Assembly: GCF_002090095.1 (NCBI RefSeq)
Contig: NZ_BBRJ01000003.1
Location: 434,001 to 498,000 of the forward strand
DNA from: Demequina sp. NBRC 110053
GTDB taxonomy: Bacteria; Actinomycetota; Actinomycetes; Actinomycetales; Demequinaceae
Length of the DNA stretch: 64,000 bases
Direction: 5' to 3'
Position numbers and translations under genes: made by a program. Of the stretch, positions 7,917 to 16,519 are shown one piece after another. Each line of letters opens with the position of its first letter. Positions within the stretch are counted from its first letter, which is position 1. Below the pieces are notes generated by a model. The model did no database searches. It worked only from the letters and a program-made list of their open reading frames with translations, and was not told the origin of the DNA.

Positions 7917-10130
7917 CTACTCGCCAGCCTCCTCGGACGCGTCCTCGGACGAGCCCTCCTCGACGACGCCCAGCGACAGCTTGCCGCGCGGGTCGACCTC
8001 GTTGATCTCGACCTGGATCTTCTGGCCGATCGACAGGACGTCCTCGACGTTGTCGACGCGCTTGCCGCCCACGAGCTTGCGGATCTGCGAGATGTGCAGC
8101 AGGCCGTCCTTGCCGGGGCTGAGCGAGATGAACGCACCGAAAGCGACGGTCTTGACGACGGTGCCGACGAAGCGCTCGCCCACCTCGGGCACGTGCGGGT
8201 TGGCGATCGCGTTGATCGCCGCGCGCGCGGCCTCGGCCGACGGGCCGTCGACGGCGCCAATGAACACCGTGCCGTCGTCCTCGATCGAGATGTCGGCACC
8301 GGTGTCGTCCTGGATCTGGTTGATCATCTTGCCCTTGGGGCCGATGACCTCGCCGATCTTGTCCACGGGCACGCGCACCGTGATGATGCGGGGTGCGTGC
8401 GGGCTCATCTCGTCGGGCTCGGAGATGGCCTGCTCCATGACGCCCAGGATGTGCAGGCGCGCGTCCTTGGCCTGGCCCAGCGCGCCGGCGAGCACCGATG
8501 CGGGGATGCCGTCGAGCTTGGTGTCCAGCTGGATCGCGGTGACGAACTCGGACGTGCCGGCGACCTTGAAGTCCATGTCGCCGAACGCGTCCTCGGCGCC
8601 CAGGATGTCCGTCAGCGCCGCGTAGCGGGTCTCGCCGTCGACCGTGTCGGAGACGAGGCCCATCGCGATGCCAGCGACGGGGGCCTTGAGCGGCACGCCC
8701 GCGTTGAGCATGGCGAGCGTCGAGGCGCACACCGAGCCCATCGAGGTCGAGCCGTTCGAGCCGAGCGCCTCGGACACCTGACGGATCGCGTACGGGAAGT
8801 CCTCACGCGACGGCAGCACCGGCACCAGGGCACGCTCGGCGAGCGCGCCGTGGCCGATCTCGCGGCGCTTGGGCGAGCCCACGCGACCGGTCTCGCCGGT
8901 GCTGAACGGCGGGAAGTTGTAGTGGTGCATGTAGCGCTTCTTCGTCTCCGGGTTGAAGGAGTCGATCTGCTGCTCCATCTTGAGCATGTTCAGCGTGGTG
9001 ATGCCCATGATCTGGGTCTCGCCGCGCTCGAAGATGGCGGAGCCGTGCACGCGCGGGATGGGGCCGACCTCGGCCGACAGCGGGCGGATGTCCGCGAGCC
9101 CACGACCGTCGATGCGGACGCCGTCCTTGAGGATGCGCTGGCGGATGGTCTGCTTGGTGACCGAGCGGATCGCGGCGGACACCTCCTTCTCGCGTCCCTC
9201 GAACTGCGTGGCGAAGTGCTCGAGCGCGGCGGCCTTGATCTCGTCGAGGCGGTTCTCGCGGGTCTGCTTGTCCGCGATCTGCAGCGCCTCGGTGAGGTCG
9301 CCTGCCACGTGCGGCTCGACGGCCGCGAAGACGTCGTCCTGGTAGTCGAGGAAGCGCGGGAACTCCACCGTCTCCTTGGCGGCCTTGTCGGCCAGCTGCT
9401 GCTGGGCCTCGCACAGGGCGCGGATGAAGGGCTTGGCGGCCTCGAGGCCCTCGGCCACGACCTCCTCGGTGGGAGCCTGGGCGCCCTCGGAGATCAGGTT
9501 GAAGGAGTCGTCGGTGGCCTCGGCCTCGACCATCATGATCGCGACGTCGTCACCGACGATGCGGCCGGCCACGACCATGTCGAACACCGCGCGCTCCTTC
9601 TCGGAGTAGCGCGGGAAGCACACCCACTGGCCGTCGATGAGCGCGATGCGCACGCCCCCGATGGGGCCGGAGAAGGGCAGGCCGGACAGCTGCGTCGACA
9701 TGGACGCGGCGTTGATGGCGAGCGTGTCGTACGCGTCGTCGGGGTGGATCGCGAGGACGTCGATGACGACCTGGACCTCGTTGCGCAGGCCCGAGACGAA
9801 GGACGGGCGCAGCGGGCGGTCGATGAGGCGGCACGTGAGGATCGCGTCCGTCGAGGGACGGCCCTCGCGGCGGAAGAACGAGCCGGGGATCTTGCCGGCG
9901 GCGTACGAGCGCTCCTCGACGTCCACGGTCAGGGGGAAGAAGTCGAAGCCGTCGCGGGGGTGCTTGCCTGCCGTGGTGGCTGACAGCAGCATGGTCTCGC
10001 CGTCGAGGTACGCGGCGGTCGAGCCGGCGGCCTGCTTGGCGAGGCGTCCGGTTTCGAAGCGGACGGTGCGGGTGCCGAACGAGCCATTGTCGATGGTCGC
10101 CTCGGCGTACTGGATCTCGGGACCTTCCAT
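7917..10130 (-). CDS. pnp: Polyribonucleotide nucleotidyltransferase (PNPase)
   Basis: 3'-5' phosphorolytic exoribonuclease and RNA-tailing enzyme, 737 residues. Two RNase PH-like cores are recognisable; the first has [20 protein letters not shown], and the second has [18 protein letters not shown] text ([18 protein letters not shown]). A KH domain ([20 protein letters not shown]) and a C-terminal S1 domain ([20 protein letters not shown]) follow, ending in an acidic tail. Start at 10130; a GGAG lies about 10 nt upstream. rpsO is transcribed ahead of it, with a terminator between them. A small hairpin in its leader may take part in autoregulation, as is known for pnp in other bacteria. Confidence 0.97.
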   Translation of the reverse strand: MEGPEIQYAEATIDNGSFGTRTVRFETGRLAKQAAGSTAAYLDGETMLLSATTAGKHPRDGFDFFPLTVDVEERSYAAGKIPGSFFRREGRPSTDAILTCRLIDRPLRPSFVSGLRNEVQVVIDVLAIHPDDAYDTLAINAASMSTQLSGLPFSGPIGGVRIALIDGQWVCFPRYSEKERAVFDMVVAGRIVGDDVAIMMVEAEATDDSFNLISEGAQAPTEEVVAEGLEAAKPFIRALCEAQQQLADKAAKETVEFPRFLDYQDDVFAAVEPHVAGDLTEALQIADKQTRENRLDEIKAAALEHFATQFEGREKEVSAAIRSVTKQTIRQRILKDGVRIDGRGLADIRPLSAEVGPIPRVHGSAIFERGETQIMGITTLNMLKMEQQIDSFNPETKKRYMHHYNFPPFSTGETGRVGSPKRREIGHGALAERALVPVLPSREDFPYAIRQVSEALGSNGSTSMGSVCASTLAMLNAGVPLKAPVAGIAMGLVSDTVDGETRYAALTDILGAEDAFGDMDFKVAGTSEFVTAIQLDTKLDGIPASVLAGALGQAKDARLHILGVMEQAISEPDEMSPHAPRIITVRVPVDKIGEVIGPKGKMINQIQDDTGADISIEDDGTVFIGAVDGPSAEAARAAINAIANPHVPEVGERFVGTVVKTVAFGAFISLSPGKDGLLHISQIRKLVGGKRVDNVEDVLSIGQKIQVEINEVDPRGKLSLGVVEEGSSEDASEEAGE

Positions 10131-10443
10131 CAGGAAGTCGCTCCAATCGTTATGGAGCAGGCACGGCCGAACTCAAGGGGCTAGTTGCCTCACTGATCGT
10201 CAGTCGACATGCTCAGATTCGTGTCCGCGTCTCACGCGCGGGAATTCTGCCCATCTCCACCGAGGATCAGCGTCCAGCTGGCCTGCCAGGTGTATGAAGT
10301 TGGGCGCCGCCAGGGGTGGCGGGCCGCATCTATGCTATCAGGACGGACCCGAGATCGACGATGCACGGGCCCGACAAGCGAAAGACCCGGCCGCTCGACC
10401 TCCGTGAGGAGGGAGCAGCCGGGCCGAGCGCACCGGGCGCGTC
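10131..10443 (-). other. rpsO-pnp intergenic region with pnp leader hairpin
   Basis: No gene seen in 313 bp. Near the pnp end lies an inverted repeat, GCTCCA/TGGAGC with a 7-nt loop (10140-10158), in the untranslated leader just before the pnp start. Near 10330-10341 there is a TATGCTATCA stretch, low in GC and readable as a weak -10 on either strand. The rpsO terminator is at 10386-10423. Rapid local change in GC content makes this a likely promoter and regulatory leader for pnp. Confidence 0.45.
10386..10423 (-). terminator. Rho-independent-like terminator of rpsO
   Basis: Stem CCCGGCTGCTC / GAGCGGCCGGG (one G-U pair) in the minus-strand RNA, enclosing a second small CCTCC/GGAGG stem, followed by TCTTTCG. 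It starts about 20 nt after the rpsO stop codon. Confidence 0.75.
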
Positions 10444-10713
10444 TCAGCGACGCAGGCCCAGGCGCTCAATCAACGAGCGGTAACGCTCGATGTCGACACG
10501 CTGCAGGTAGTTCAGCAGGTTGCGGCGCTGACCGACGAGCAGCAGCAGGCCACGACGCGAGTGGTGGTCGTGCTTGTGCTTCTTGAGGTGCTCGGTGAGG
10601 TCCTTGATGCGCTGGCTGAGGAGCGCGACCTGCACCTCGGGCGAACCGGTGTCACCCTCGGACGTGGCGTACTCGGTCATGATGGACTGCTTGGTGGCTG
10701 CGTCGAGAGGCAT
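10444..10713 (-). CDS. rpsO: 30S ribosomal protein S15
   Basis: 89 residues, the standard S15 length. The sequence shows the S15 signature from [16 protein letters not shown] through [19 protein letters not shown] to the C-terminal LGLRR. It binds 16S rRNA helices in the central domain and starts platform assembly. The start is the ATG at 10713, 6 nt behind an AGGAG site; the open frame extends 12 codons further without support. Upstream, TACCAT at about 10805 may be its -10, giving a leader near 85 nt. Linked to pnp as in most bacteria. Confidence 0.97.
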   Translation of the reverse strand: MPLDAATKQSIMTEYATSEGDTGSPEVQVALLSQRIKDLTEHLKKHKHDHHSRRGLLLLVGQRRNLLNYLQRVDIERYRSLIERLGLRR

Positions 10714-10862
10714 GCGCACTCCTGTTTCTTGTCTCGTTGCGCGGCGCACCCGGGCTGGTTCTCCGGGGCACTGGGATCCGCGGCCGTTTCACGGCGACGT
10801 CCTATGGTACAGGACGGGGGCGGTCGCGCGCGACGGACCCTGCACGCGGCCGATGCGTCGGC

Positions 10863-11978
10863 TCAGCTCTCGACGCGCCTCGCCGGGACGATCGCTCCCC
10901 GCAGGTCGGTGGCGTCGCCTGCCAGCACGGCTGCGGCTGTGCGCTCGAGCGGGACGGGCGCCCCGATGAGGGCTGCCCACGGTCGCACGGCATGGGTCGA
11001 CACGAGCAGCTCGACGGCGTGGGCGAGGTGCCGCGGCTCGGGGCCCACCACTCCGCGCACGCTCAGCCCCTCCCGCGCCATTCGCGCGCCGTCGAGCGCC
11101 GACTGCCCACCGTCCAGGGGACCCAGCAGCACCATCGAGCCTCCGCGCGCGAGCATGCCCAGCCCGGACGTGAGCGCGGATCCGGAGCCGCACGTGACGA
11201 TGACGGCGTCGCTCGCCGGCATCCGGGCGGCGGGGTCGATGGCCAGGTCGGCTCCGAACTCCTGCGCCCGCAGGCGCCGCGAGGCCTGCGGTTCGACCGC
11301 GACGCATGACGCCGCGCCCTGCTCGCTCGCGAGGGCGAGCGCCGCAAGCCCGATCAGGCCGGCGCCCACCACCGTGACGCGCAGTCCAGCGACCGGACCG
11401 ACCCGGTCCACCGCCGCTGCCGCACGAGCGATGGCGCAACCCGCAGGGCTCAGCAGCGCATCGGGGCCCCAGGAGGGGATGCGCGCGAGAGCAGCGCCGC
11501 TCGGGAGCACCGCGTGCGTCGCGAACGCACCGGACAGCGGTGCCGCCTGCGTGACGGGTTCCGACCCGACCTCCCGCGCGCCCGCACACGAGGCCGTGTC
11601 CCCCGCCCGACAGCGGCGGCACTCGCCGCAGGACGTGCGGGCGAGCCACACAAGTCGGTCGCCGACGGCGATCGCGTAGCCGTCGACGTCGAGGACGGGC
11701 CCGCCGGTCGCCACCACCGCGCCCACGCCTTCATGCCCGAGGATGGTGGGAGCTCCGCCGAAGCGTCGCTCCTCCATCACTCGCCGAACGCAGCCGCACA
11801 CGGTGGCGCAGGCCATCTCGACGAGCACCTCGCCCGGTCCCACCTCCGGTATGGCCGCCGCCGCGACCTCGAGGTCGCCTCCGCCCCGCCAGAGGGCCAC
11901 TGACGCGTCGAGCGGCACCTCAGGAGCCGGCGCGATCGGAACCGTCGCGGTCGCGGGTCGGTGTGTCGCTTCGGCCAT
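10863..11978 (-). CDS. Zinc-dependent alcohol dehydrogenase, phosphonate-associated type
   Basis: Medium-chain dehydrogenase/reductase of 371 residues. The catalytic zinc site is suggested by the Cys-rich ATVCGC and GHEGVG. The structural zinc site is the four-Cys motif CGECRRCRAGDTASC, and the NAD Rossmann loop is VVGAGLIGLAA. The N-terminal pattern with two closely spaced Cys recalls the putative phosphonate-catabolism alcohol dehydrogenases (TIGR03366-like). That subfamily call is from memory and is uncertain. I use the ATG at 11978 (GGAGA about 10 nt before it), because the alternative GTG at 12044 lies inside the PHO-like repeats. No phosphonate genes are adjacent, and it appears monocistronic. 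Confidence 0.7.
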   Translation of the reverse strand: MAEATHRPATATVPIAPAPEVPLDASVALWRGGGDLEVAAAAIPEVGPGEVLVEMACATVCGCVRRVMEERRFGGAPTILGHEGVGAVVATGGPVLDVDGYAIAVGDRLVWLARTSCGECRRCRAGDTASCAGAREVGSEPVTQAAPLSGAFATHAVLPSGAALARIPSWGPDALLSPAGCAIARAAAAVDRVGPVAGLRVTVVGAGLIGLAALALASEQGAASCVAVEPQASRRLRAQEFGADLAIDPAARMPASDAVIVTCGSGSALTSGLGMLARGGSMVLLGPLDGGQSALDGARMAREGLSVRGVVGPEPRHLAHAVELLVSTHAVRPWAALIGAPVPLERTAAAVLAGDATDLRGAIVPARRVES

Positions 11979-12038
11979 GGAGCGAATGTCTCCGGTGACG
12001 TCCCCTGTGACAAGGACTGCGCGCGCCTTCGCCGGAAG

Positions 12039-12071
12039 GTTCACGCACTGTTCAGGCGGCGTTCACCGCCG
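12039..12071. promoter_or_regulatory. PHO-box-like triple 11-bp direct repeat
   Basis: Three head-to-tail 11-bp units start with GTTCA at 12039, 12050 and 12061 (GTTCACGCACT, GTTCAGGCGGC, GTTCACCGCCG). This matches the Streptomyces PhoP PHO-box rule: 11-nt direct units with a GTTCA core. The only promoter nearby is that of the alcohol dehydrogenase (start 11978, reading away on minus). The remaining sequence to 12167 holds no gene. Confidence 0.6.
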
Positions 12072-12167
12072 CGCTCGCACCGGCAGCGTCCGAGGTGCGG
12101 CGTGCGGGGATCCGGCAGGCCTACGCCCACCGTGGTGTCCCCGGCGTCCTGTCGGCGACGTCCGCCC

Positions 12168-13094
12168 CTAGGGTCCGAGCCTGCCCTCGGCGGCCCGGCC
12201 GGTGTTCGCGGCCAGGCGGCTGGCCTCGGCACCGCCCTCGTGCATGGCGGCCGAGTCGTCGCCGTTCCTCACGGTGTGCTTCGACCGGCGCATGCGGCCC
12301 TCGAGCCAGATCGCGAGGCGCGAGATCGACAGGTTGATCAGGATGTACACCAGCGCCCCGGCGATGAACAGCGGCACCGTGTAGTAGTCGCCGAAGTAGT
12401 CACGGTTGAGCTTCACCACCCGCAGCAGCTCCTGGTAGCCGACGATGTAGCCCAGCGAGGTGTCCTTGAGCAGCACCACGATCTGGCTCACCAGGGCGGG
12501 CAGCATGATGCGGACCGCCTGCGGCATCTCGATGAGCACGGTCGTCCGCATGGATGAGAGGCCCACGCTGAGCCCCGCCTCGCGCTGGCCCTTCGGCAGC
12601 GCCGCGAGGCCGGCGCGCAGGATCTCGGCGACGACGGCGGCGTTGTAGACCACCAGCCCGAAGACCACGGACCACAACGGCGACCAGCCGAACACGAGCT
12701 TGGCGAGGAACATCAGCAGCAGCACGGGCAGGCCGCGCGCGAGCTCGGTCGTGACCGCCGCCGATCCGCTGAGCAGGCGCCGGCGCGCGCCTCGGCGCAG
12801 CACCGCGACGAGCCCGCCGAACAGCAGCGCGATGGGCGCGGCGATCGCTGCGGCGGTGAGCGTCGCGAGGAGACCGCGCCACAGCGACAGCCAGACGTCG
12901 ACGGCGTCCTGGCCCTTGGGCGGGTCGATGAAGATGAGCCAGCGCTCGTCGAAGATGCCGTTGCGGTACATCCGGTACGCGAGGTAGCCGAACAGTACGA
13001 GGAACGCGAGCGAGAAGACCACGTTGTACACGCGGTCGCGTCGGATCGCCTTGGGGCCGGGCGCGTCGTAGAGGACGGAGGCTTCAGACTTCAT
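12168..13094 (-). CDS. Amino-acid ABC transporter permease (GluD-like)
   Basis: Membrane permease of a polar amino-acid importer, 308 residues. It has five or more hydrophobic spans and the permease signature EAGLSVGLSSMRTTVLIEMP (EAA loop contacting the ATPase). Compared with its partner it has an extra N-terminal span and a charged C-terminal tail rich in His, Arg and Ala. The start ATG at 13094 overlaps the stop of the partner permease gene (ATGA), so the two are translationally coupled. With the binding protein and ATPase upstream, the order matches corynebacterial gluABCD, which imports glutamate. Confidence 0.85.
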   Translation of the reverse strand: MKSEASVLYDAPGPKAIRRDRVYNVVFSLAFLVLFGYLAYRMYRNGIFDERWLIFIDPPKGQDAVDVWLSLWRGLLATLTAAAIAAPIALLFGGLVAVLRRGARRRLLSGSAAVTTELARGLPVLLLMFLAKLVFGWSPLWSVVFGLVVYNAAVVAEILRAGLAALPKGQREAGLSVGLSSMRTTVLIEMPQAVRIMLPALVSQIVVLLKDTSLGYIVGYQELLRVVKLNRDYFGDYYTVPLFIAGALVYILINLSISRLAIWLEGRMRRSKHTVRNGDDSAAMHEGGAEASRLAANTGRAAEGRLGP

Positions 13095-13744
13095 CGCGCG
13101 AACGCCACCTTCTTCTCGATGCTGCCAGCGAGCACTCCCAGCGGGATGGTGATGACCAGGTACATGAGGCCGATGCCGAAGAAGATCCACATGCCGTCGA
13201 CCGGATTCGCATTGATGAGGCGCTGCGACGATGCCGTGAGCTCAGTGAAGGCGAACCCCGCCGCAACAGAGGTGTTCTTCGTGAGCGCGATGAGCACCGA
13301 GATGAGCGGCGGGATCGCCGACCTCCACGCCTGCGGCAGCACCACCTGCGACAGGGTCTGCCCGAAGGTGAACCCGATGGACCTGGCCGCCTCGGCCTGC
13401 CCGATCCCCACCGAGTTGATGCCCGAGCGCATCGCCTCGCACACGAAGGCGCTCGTGTAGATGCTGAGCGACACGATGGCCGGCCAGAAGCCGAGCTGCG
13501 GGAAGACGAACCCGAAGGCAGGCGCCACGAACACCCAGAAGAAGAACATCAGGGTGAGCGGCGTGTTGCGGACGATCTCGACGTACACGGTGGCGAAGGT
13601 GCGCAGCGGGCCGATGGGCGACACCCGAAAGGCGGCGAGGACGATCCCTCCCAGCAGCGCGAGCGCGCCCGACAGCGCCGTCAGCGACAGGGTCGCGAGG
13701 AAGGCTCCCCAGATGAAGCCGAACTCGGCGATGAACGTCTGCAC
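13091..13744 (-). CDS. Amino-acid ABC transporter permease (GluC-like)
   Basis: 217-residue permease with about five spans. The His/Glu/Gln/Arg-type permease pattern is visible: YVEIVRNTPLTLMFFFWVF and the EAA loop AEAARSIGFTFGQTLSQVVL. It pairs with the next gene, which overlaps its stop by 4 bp. It is separated from the binding-protein gene by a strong hairpin, so its expression is probably lower than that of the binding protein. It forms the heterodimeric channel of a glutamate-type importer in the inner membrane. Confidence 0.87.
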   Translation of the reverse strand: MQTFIAEFGFIWGAFLATLSLTALSGALALLGGIVLAAFRVSPIGPLRTFATVYVEIVRNTPLTLMFFFWVFVAPAFGFVFPQLGFWPAIVSLSIYTSAFVCEAMRSGINSVGIGQAEAARSIGFTFGQTLSQVVLPQAWRSAIPPLISVLIALTKNTSVAAGFAFTELTASSQRLINANPVDGMWIFFGIGLMYLVITIPLGVLAGSIEKKVAFAR

Positions 13745-13766
13745 GCGCTCTCCTGACAGGTGATGA

Positions 13767-13803
13767 CTGTGCGTGGCCCCTCAGGCCGAGGGGCCACGCA
13801 CAG
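13767..13803 (-). terminator. Intercistronic hairpin between gluB-like and gluC-like genes
   Basis: Perfect 16-bp inverted repeat (CTGTGCGTGGCCCCTC and its complement, 5-nt loop) lying 8 nt after the binding-protein stop. No T-run follows, so it probably acts as a partial terminator or mRNA stabiliser. That is the usual way to make more binding protein than permease. Confidence 0.75.
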
Positions 13804-13811
13804 GACGACGG

Positions 13812-14675
13812 TCAGCTGACCTCGTACCGATCGACGGTGGGGGCCTCCGGCTCGGGCAGCACGGTGCCGGCGGTCTCGTTCCACGCCTCGAGCCAGCGAC
13901 CGTCCTCGAAGATCTCCTCGAGCACGTCGTTGATCCAGTTGCGGAACTCGGTGTCCTCGCGCTCGAGGCCGATGCCGTACGGCTCCTCGGTGAAGGGCTC
14001 GCCTGCGACCTTGAAGGCGTCGTCCTCCGCGACGTAGCCAGCGAGGATCACGTTGTCGGTCGTCACCACGTCGACCTGCCCGTTGCGCAGGGGCTCGAGG
14101 CAGTCCGTGTACGCCGCGAACAGCGAGAGCTCCGCCTCCGGGTAGTTGTCCGCGATGTTCTGCGCGGGCGTCGACCCCTCGACGGAGCACACGTTCTTGC
14201 CGGCGAGGTCGTCGGGCGAGGTGATGTCCTCGTTGTCCGCGAGCACCATCAGCGCCTGGCCGGCGTTGTAGTACGGGCCCGCGAAGCTGATGCGCTCCTT
14301 GCGCTCATCGTTGATCGTGTACGTCGCCACGACGATGTCGACGGTGCCGTCCTCGATGAACTGCTCGCGGTTGGCGGACACGGTCTCGACCCACTCGATG
14401 TTGTCCTCGGAGATGCCGAGCTCGCCGGCGATGATCGTGCCGATCTCCACATCGAAGCCCTCCGGGTCTCCGCTGGGCGCGAGCAGACCGAACAGCGGCT
14501 GGTCGAACTTGGTGCCGATCGTGATCGAGCCGGCCTCGGCGAGCTCGGCCATGGTCGAGCCTTCGGGGAAGTCCCCCGCCTCGACGTCCTCGGTCTCGCC
14601 GTCGCCGGACGAGCACGCCGCCAGCACGATCGCGGCCGCCGCGCCCAGCGCGGCCATCCTGGTCTTCTTCAGCAT
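13812..14675 (-). CDS. Glutamate-type ABC transporter substrate-binding lipoprotein (GluB-like)
   Basis: 287 residues. It has a lipoprotein signal peptide with lipobox LAAC (Cys at about residue 21), a short Gly/Asp/Glu-rich linker, then a family-3 solute-binding fold. Typical strings are GSITIGTKFDQPLFG, GFDVEIGTIIAGELG and DIVVATYTINDERKERISF, the last one lining the amino-acid carboxylate pocket. It is anchored on the outer face of the membrane and hands substrate to the two permeases. Start at the ATG at 14675, which has GAGAGGAGA upstream in the minus strand. Downstream of the ATPase gene by 48 bp. Confidence 0.9.
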   Translation of the reverse strand: MLKKTRMAALGAAAAIVLAACSSGDGETEDVEAGDFPEGSTMAELAEAGSITIGTKFDQPLFGLLAPSGDPEGFDVEIGTIIAGELGISEDNIEWVETVSANREQFIEDGTVDIVVATYTINDERKERISFAGPYYNAGQALMVLADNEDITSPDDLAGKNVCSVEGSTPAQNIADNYPEAELSLFAAYTDCLEPLRNGQVDVVTTDNVILAGYVAEDDAFKVAGEPFTEEPYGIGLEREDTEFRNWINDVLEEIFEDGRWLEAWNETAGTVLPEPEAPTVDRYEVS

Positions 14676-14723
14676 TGTCTCTCCTCTTCTCCCGCCCCGA
14701 GGATCGCCCGGGGCCCTCACGCA

Positions 14724-15497
14724 CTAGTGCGTCAAGATCTTGGACAGGAAGTCCTTGGCCCGCTCCGACTGGGGGTTCGTGAAGAACTCCTCGGGCGTCG
14801 CCTCCTCCTGAATGGCGCCGTCGGCCATGAACACCACGCGATTCGCGGCCTTGCGCGCGAAGCCCATCTCGTGTGTCACGACGATCATCGTCATGCCCTC
14901 CTTGGCCAGGTCCGTCATCACGTCGAGGACCTCGTTGATCATCTCGGGATCCAGGGCCGACGTGGGCTCGTCGAAGAGCATCACCTTGGGCTTCATCGCG
15001 AGAGACCGGGCGATGGCGACGCGCTGCTGCTGGCCCCCGGACAGCTGTGCCGGATACTTGTCGGCCTGGTTCGCGACTCCGACGCGCTCGAGCAGGGCCA
15101 TCGCCTCCTCGCGGGCCTGCGCCTTGGGCGTGCCCTTGACCTTGATGGGCCCGAGCGTCACGTTCTCGAGGATGGTCTTGTGCGCGAACAGGTTGAAGGA
15201 CTGGAAGACCATGCCCACGTCCGCACGCAGGCGCGCGAGCGGCTTGCCCTCGTCAGGCAGGGTGACGCCATCGATCTTGATCGTGCCGGAGTCGATGGTC
15301 TCGAGGCGGTTGATGGCCCGGCACAGCGTGGACTTGCCCGAGCCCGAGGGACCGATCACGATCACGACCTCGCCCTTGGCGACCGTCAGGTCGATGTCCT
15401 TGAGGACATGCAGATCGCCGAAGTGCTTGTTCACCGCTTCGAGAACGACCAGGTGCGTGCTGTCCGCCACTCCGGCGCTTCCAGGGCTTTCGTCCAT
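14724..15497 (-). CDS. Amino-acid ABC transporter ATP-binding protein (GluA-like)
   Basis: 257-residue ATPase. Walker [11 protein letters not shown]-loop FQSFNLF, signature [17 protein letters not shown], Walker [14 protein letters not shown] and the H-loop VVTHEM are all intact. This subfamily powers polar amino-acid uptake. First gene of a four-gene operon (ATPase, binding protein, two permeases). The ATG at 15497 has TATGGT 6 nt upstream and no ribosome site, implying a leaderless transcript for the operon. Confidence 0.93.
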   Translation of the reverse strand: MDESPGSAGVADSTHLVVLEAVNKHFGDLHVLKDIDLTVAKGEVVIVIGPSGSGKSTLCRAINRLETIDSGTIKIDGVTLPDEGKPLARLRADVGMVFQSFNLFAHKTILENVTLGPIKVKGTPKAQAREEAMALLERVGVANQADKYPAQLSGGQQQRVAIARSLAMKPKVMLFDEPTSALDPEMINEVLDVMTDLAKEGMTMIVVTHEMGFARKAANRVVFMADGAIQEEATPEEFFTNPQSERAKDFLSKILTH

Positions 15498-15503
15498 CCC
15501 TTG

Positions 15504-15509
15504 ACCATA
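15504..15509 (-). promoter_or_regulatory. -10 box of the leaderless glu operon
   Basis: TATGGT on minus with a 6-nt gap to the ATG at 15497. It lies between this operon and the end of ribF, so the transporter has its own promoter. Confidence 0.5.
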
Positions 15510-15536
15510 GCCGCCTTCACCGGGAATTCGCCCGGC

Positions 15537-16511
15537 TTAATCGAGATGTAACACGGCGCGGCTCCATGCGACATCCTCGGCGAGCGCCTCGATCAGCGCA
15601 TCCAGGGAGCCGAAGTCCAGCATCGGCCGGCGCCACTCGACCAGATCGAAGGCGACCTCGGCGCCGTAGAGGTCGAGGCCGGTGCGGTCGATGGCGAACC
15701 CCTCGACGCGCAGTCCCTCCGAGCCCACGGTGTAGTTGATGCCGATGCTGATGGCGGCGGGCAGGCGTCCCACCTCGGGGCCTGTCGCGTTCGCTCCGTG
15801 GCCGGCCGCGAGCACCGTCAGCCATCCTGCGTACACGCCGTGGCGCGGGATCATGCCGGCGGAGACCTCCAGGTTGGCTGTCGGGAACCCGATCTCCCTG
15901 CCGAGCTTGTCGCCGTCCACCACGACTCCCCGGAGCCGGTGCGGCCTGCCGAGCACCTCGGCGGCCTCGACGAGCTTGCCGTTCTCGAGCAGCTCCCTGA
16001 CCCAGGTCGAGGACCACCGCCGCCCGGACTCCGACACGGCGCATGCGTCGTCGATGACGTCCACCTCGAAACCGTAGGCCTCGCCGAGCGCTCGGAGCGT
16101 GTCGACGTCGCCGGCGTTGCCGCGTCCGAACTTGGTGTCCTTGCCGACCACGATGCATGCGGCGTTCAGTCCGTCCACGAGCCAGGACTGCACGAACTCC
16201 TCGGGGGTCTGGTCCGCGAACTCGAGCGAGTAGGGCACGACGATCGTCCCGTCGAGGCCGGTCTGGGCCAGCCCCTCGAGCTTGTCCTCGATGCCCATGA
16301 TCAGAACGGGCGGGTGCTCCGGGTCGTGCACGAGCTTGGGGTGGGGCTCGAAGGTCATCGCGACGGCCGCGTGCCCGCGCGCGCGCGCGTCGGACACCAT
16401 CTGCTCGAGCACTGCCTGGTGACCGCGATGGACGCCGTCGAAGTTGCCGAGCGTGACGGCGGTGGGTCCGAGGTCGCCCGGCACCTCGTCGAGGCTGTGC
16501 CAGATCTGCAT
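15537..16511 (-). CDS. ribF: Bifunctional riboflavin kinase / FAD synthetase
   Basis: Makes FMN from riboflavin and then FAD, cytosolic; 324 residues from the ATG at 16511. The N-terminal nucleotidyltransferase domain shows TLGNFDGVHRGHQAVL; its ISSTxxR-type motif reads RWSSTWVRELL here. The C-terminal riboflavin-kinase domain has GRPHRLRGVVVDGDKLGREI and PTANL. An upstream ATG at 16523 overlaps the truB stop (ATGA), so translational coupling is likely; both starts are possible. Lies at the 3' end of the nusA-infB-rbfA-truB gene group, a standard location. Confidence 0.94.
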   Translation of the reverse strand: MQIWHSLDEVPGDLGPTAVTLGNFDGVHRGHQAVLEQMVSDARARGHAAVAMTFEPHPKLVHDPEHPPVLIMGIEDKLEGLAQTGLDGTIVVPYSLEFADQTPEEFVQSWLVDGLNAACIVVGKDTKFGRGNAGDVDTLRALGEAYGFEVDVIDDACAVSESGRRWSSTWVRELLENGKLVEAAEVLGRPHRLRGVVVDGDKLGREIGFPTANLEVSAGMIPRHGVYAGWLTVLAAGHGANATGPEVGRLPAAISIGINYTVGSEGLRVEGFAIDRTGLDLYGAEVAFDLVEWRRPMLDFGSLDALIEALAEDVAWSRAVLHLD

Positions 16512-16519
16512 GGCGCCCA

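Noticed and set aside
12042..12044. GTG start at 12044 for the alcohol dehydrogenase
   Set aside because: It lies within the PHO-like repeats, and a later ATG (11978) has a ribosome site.
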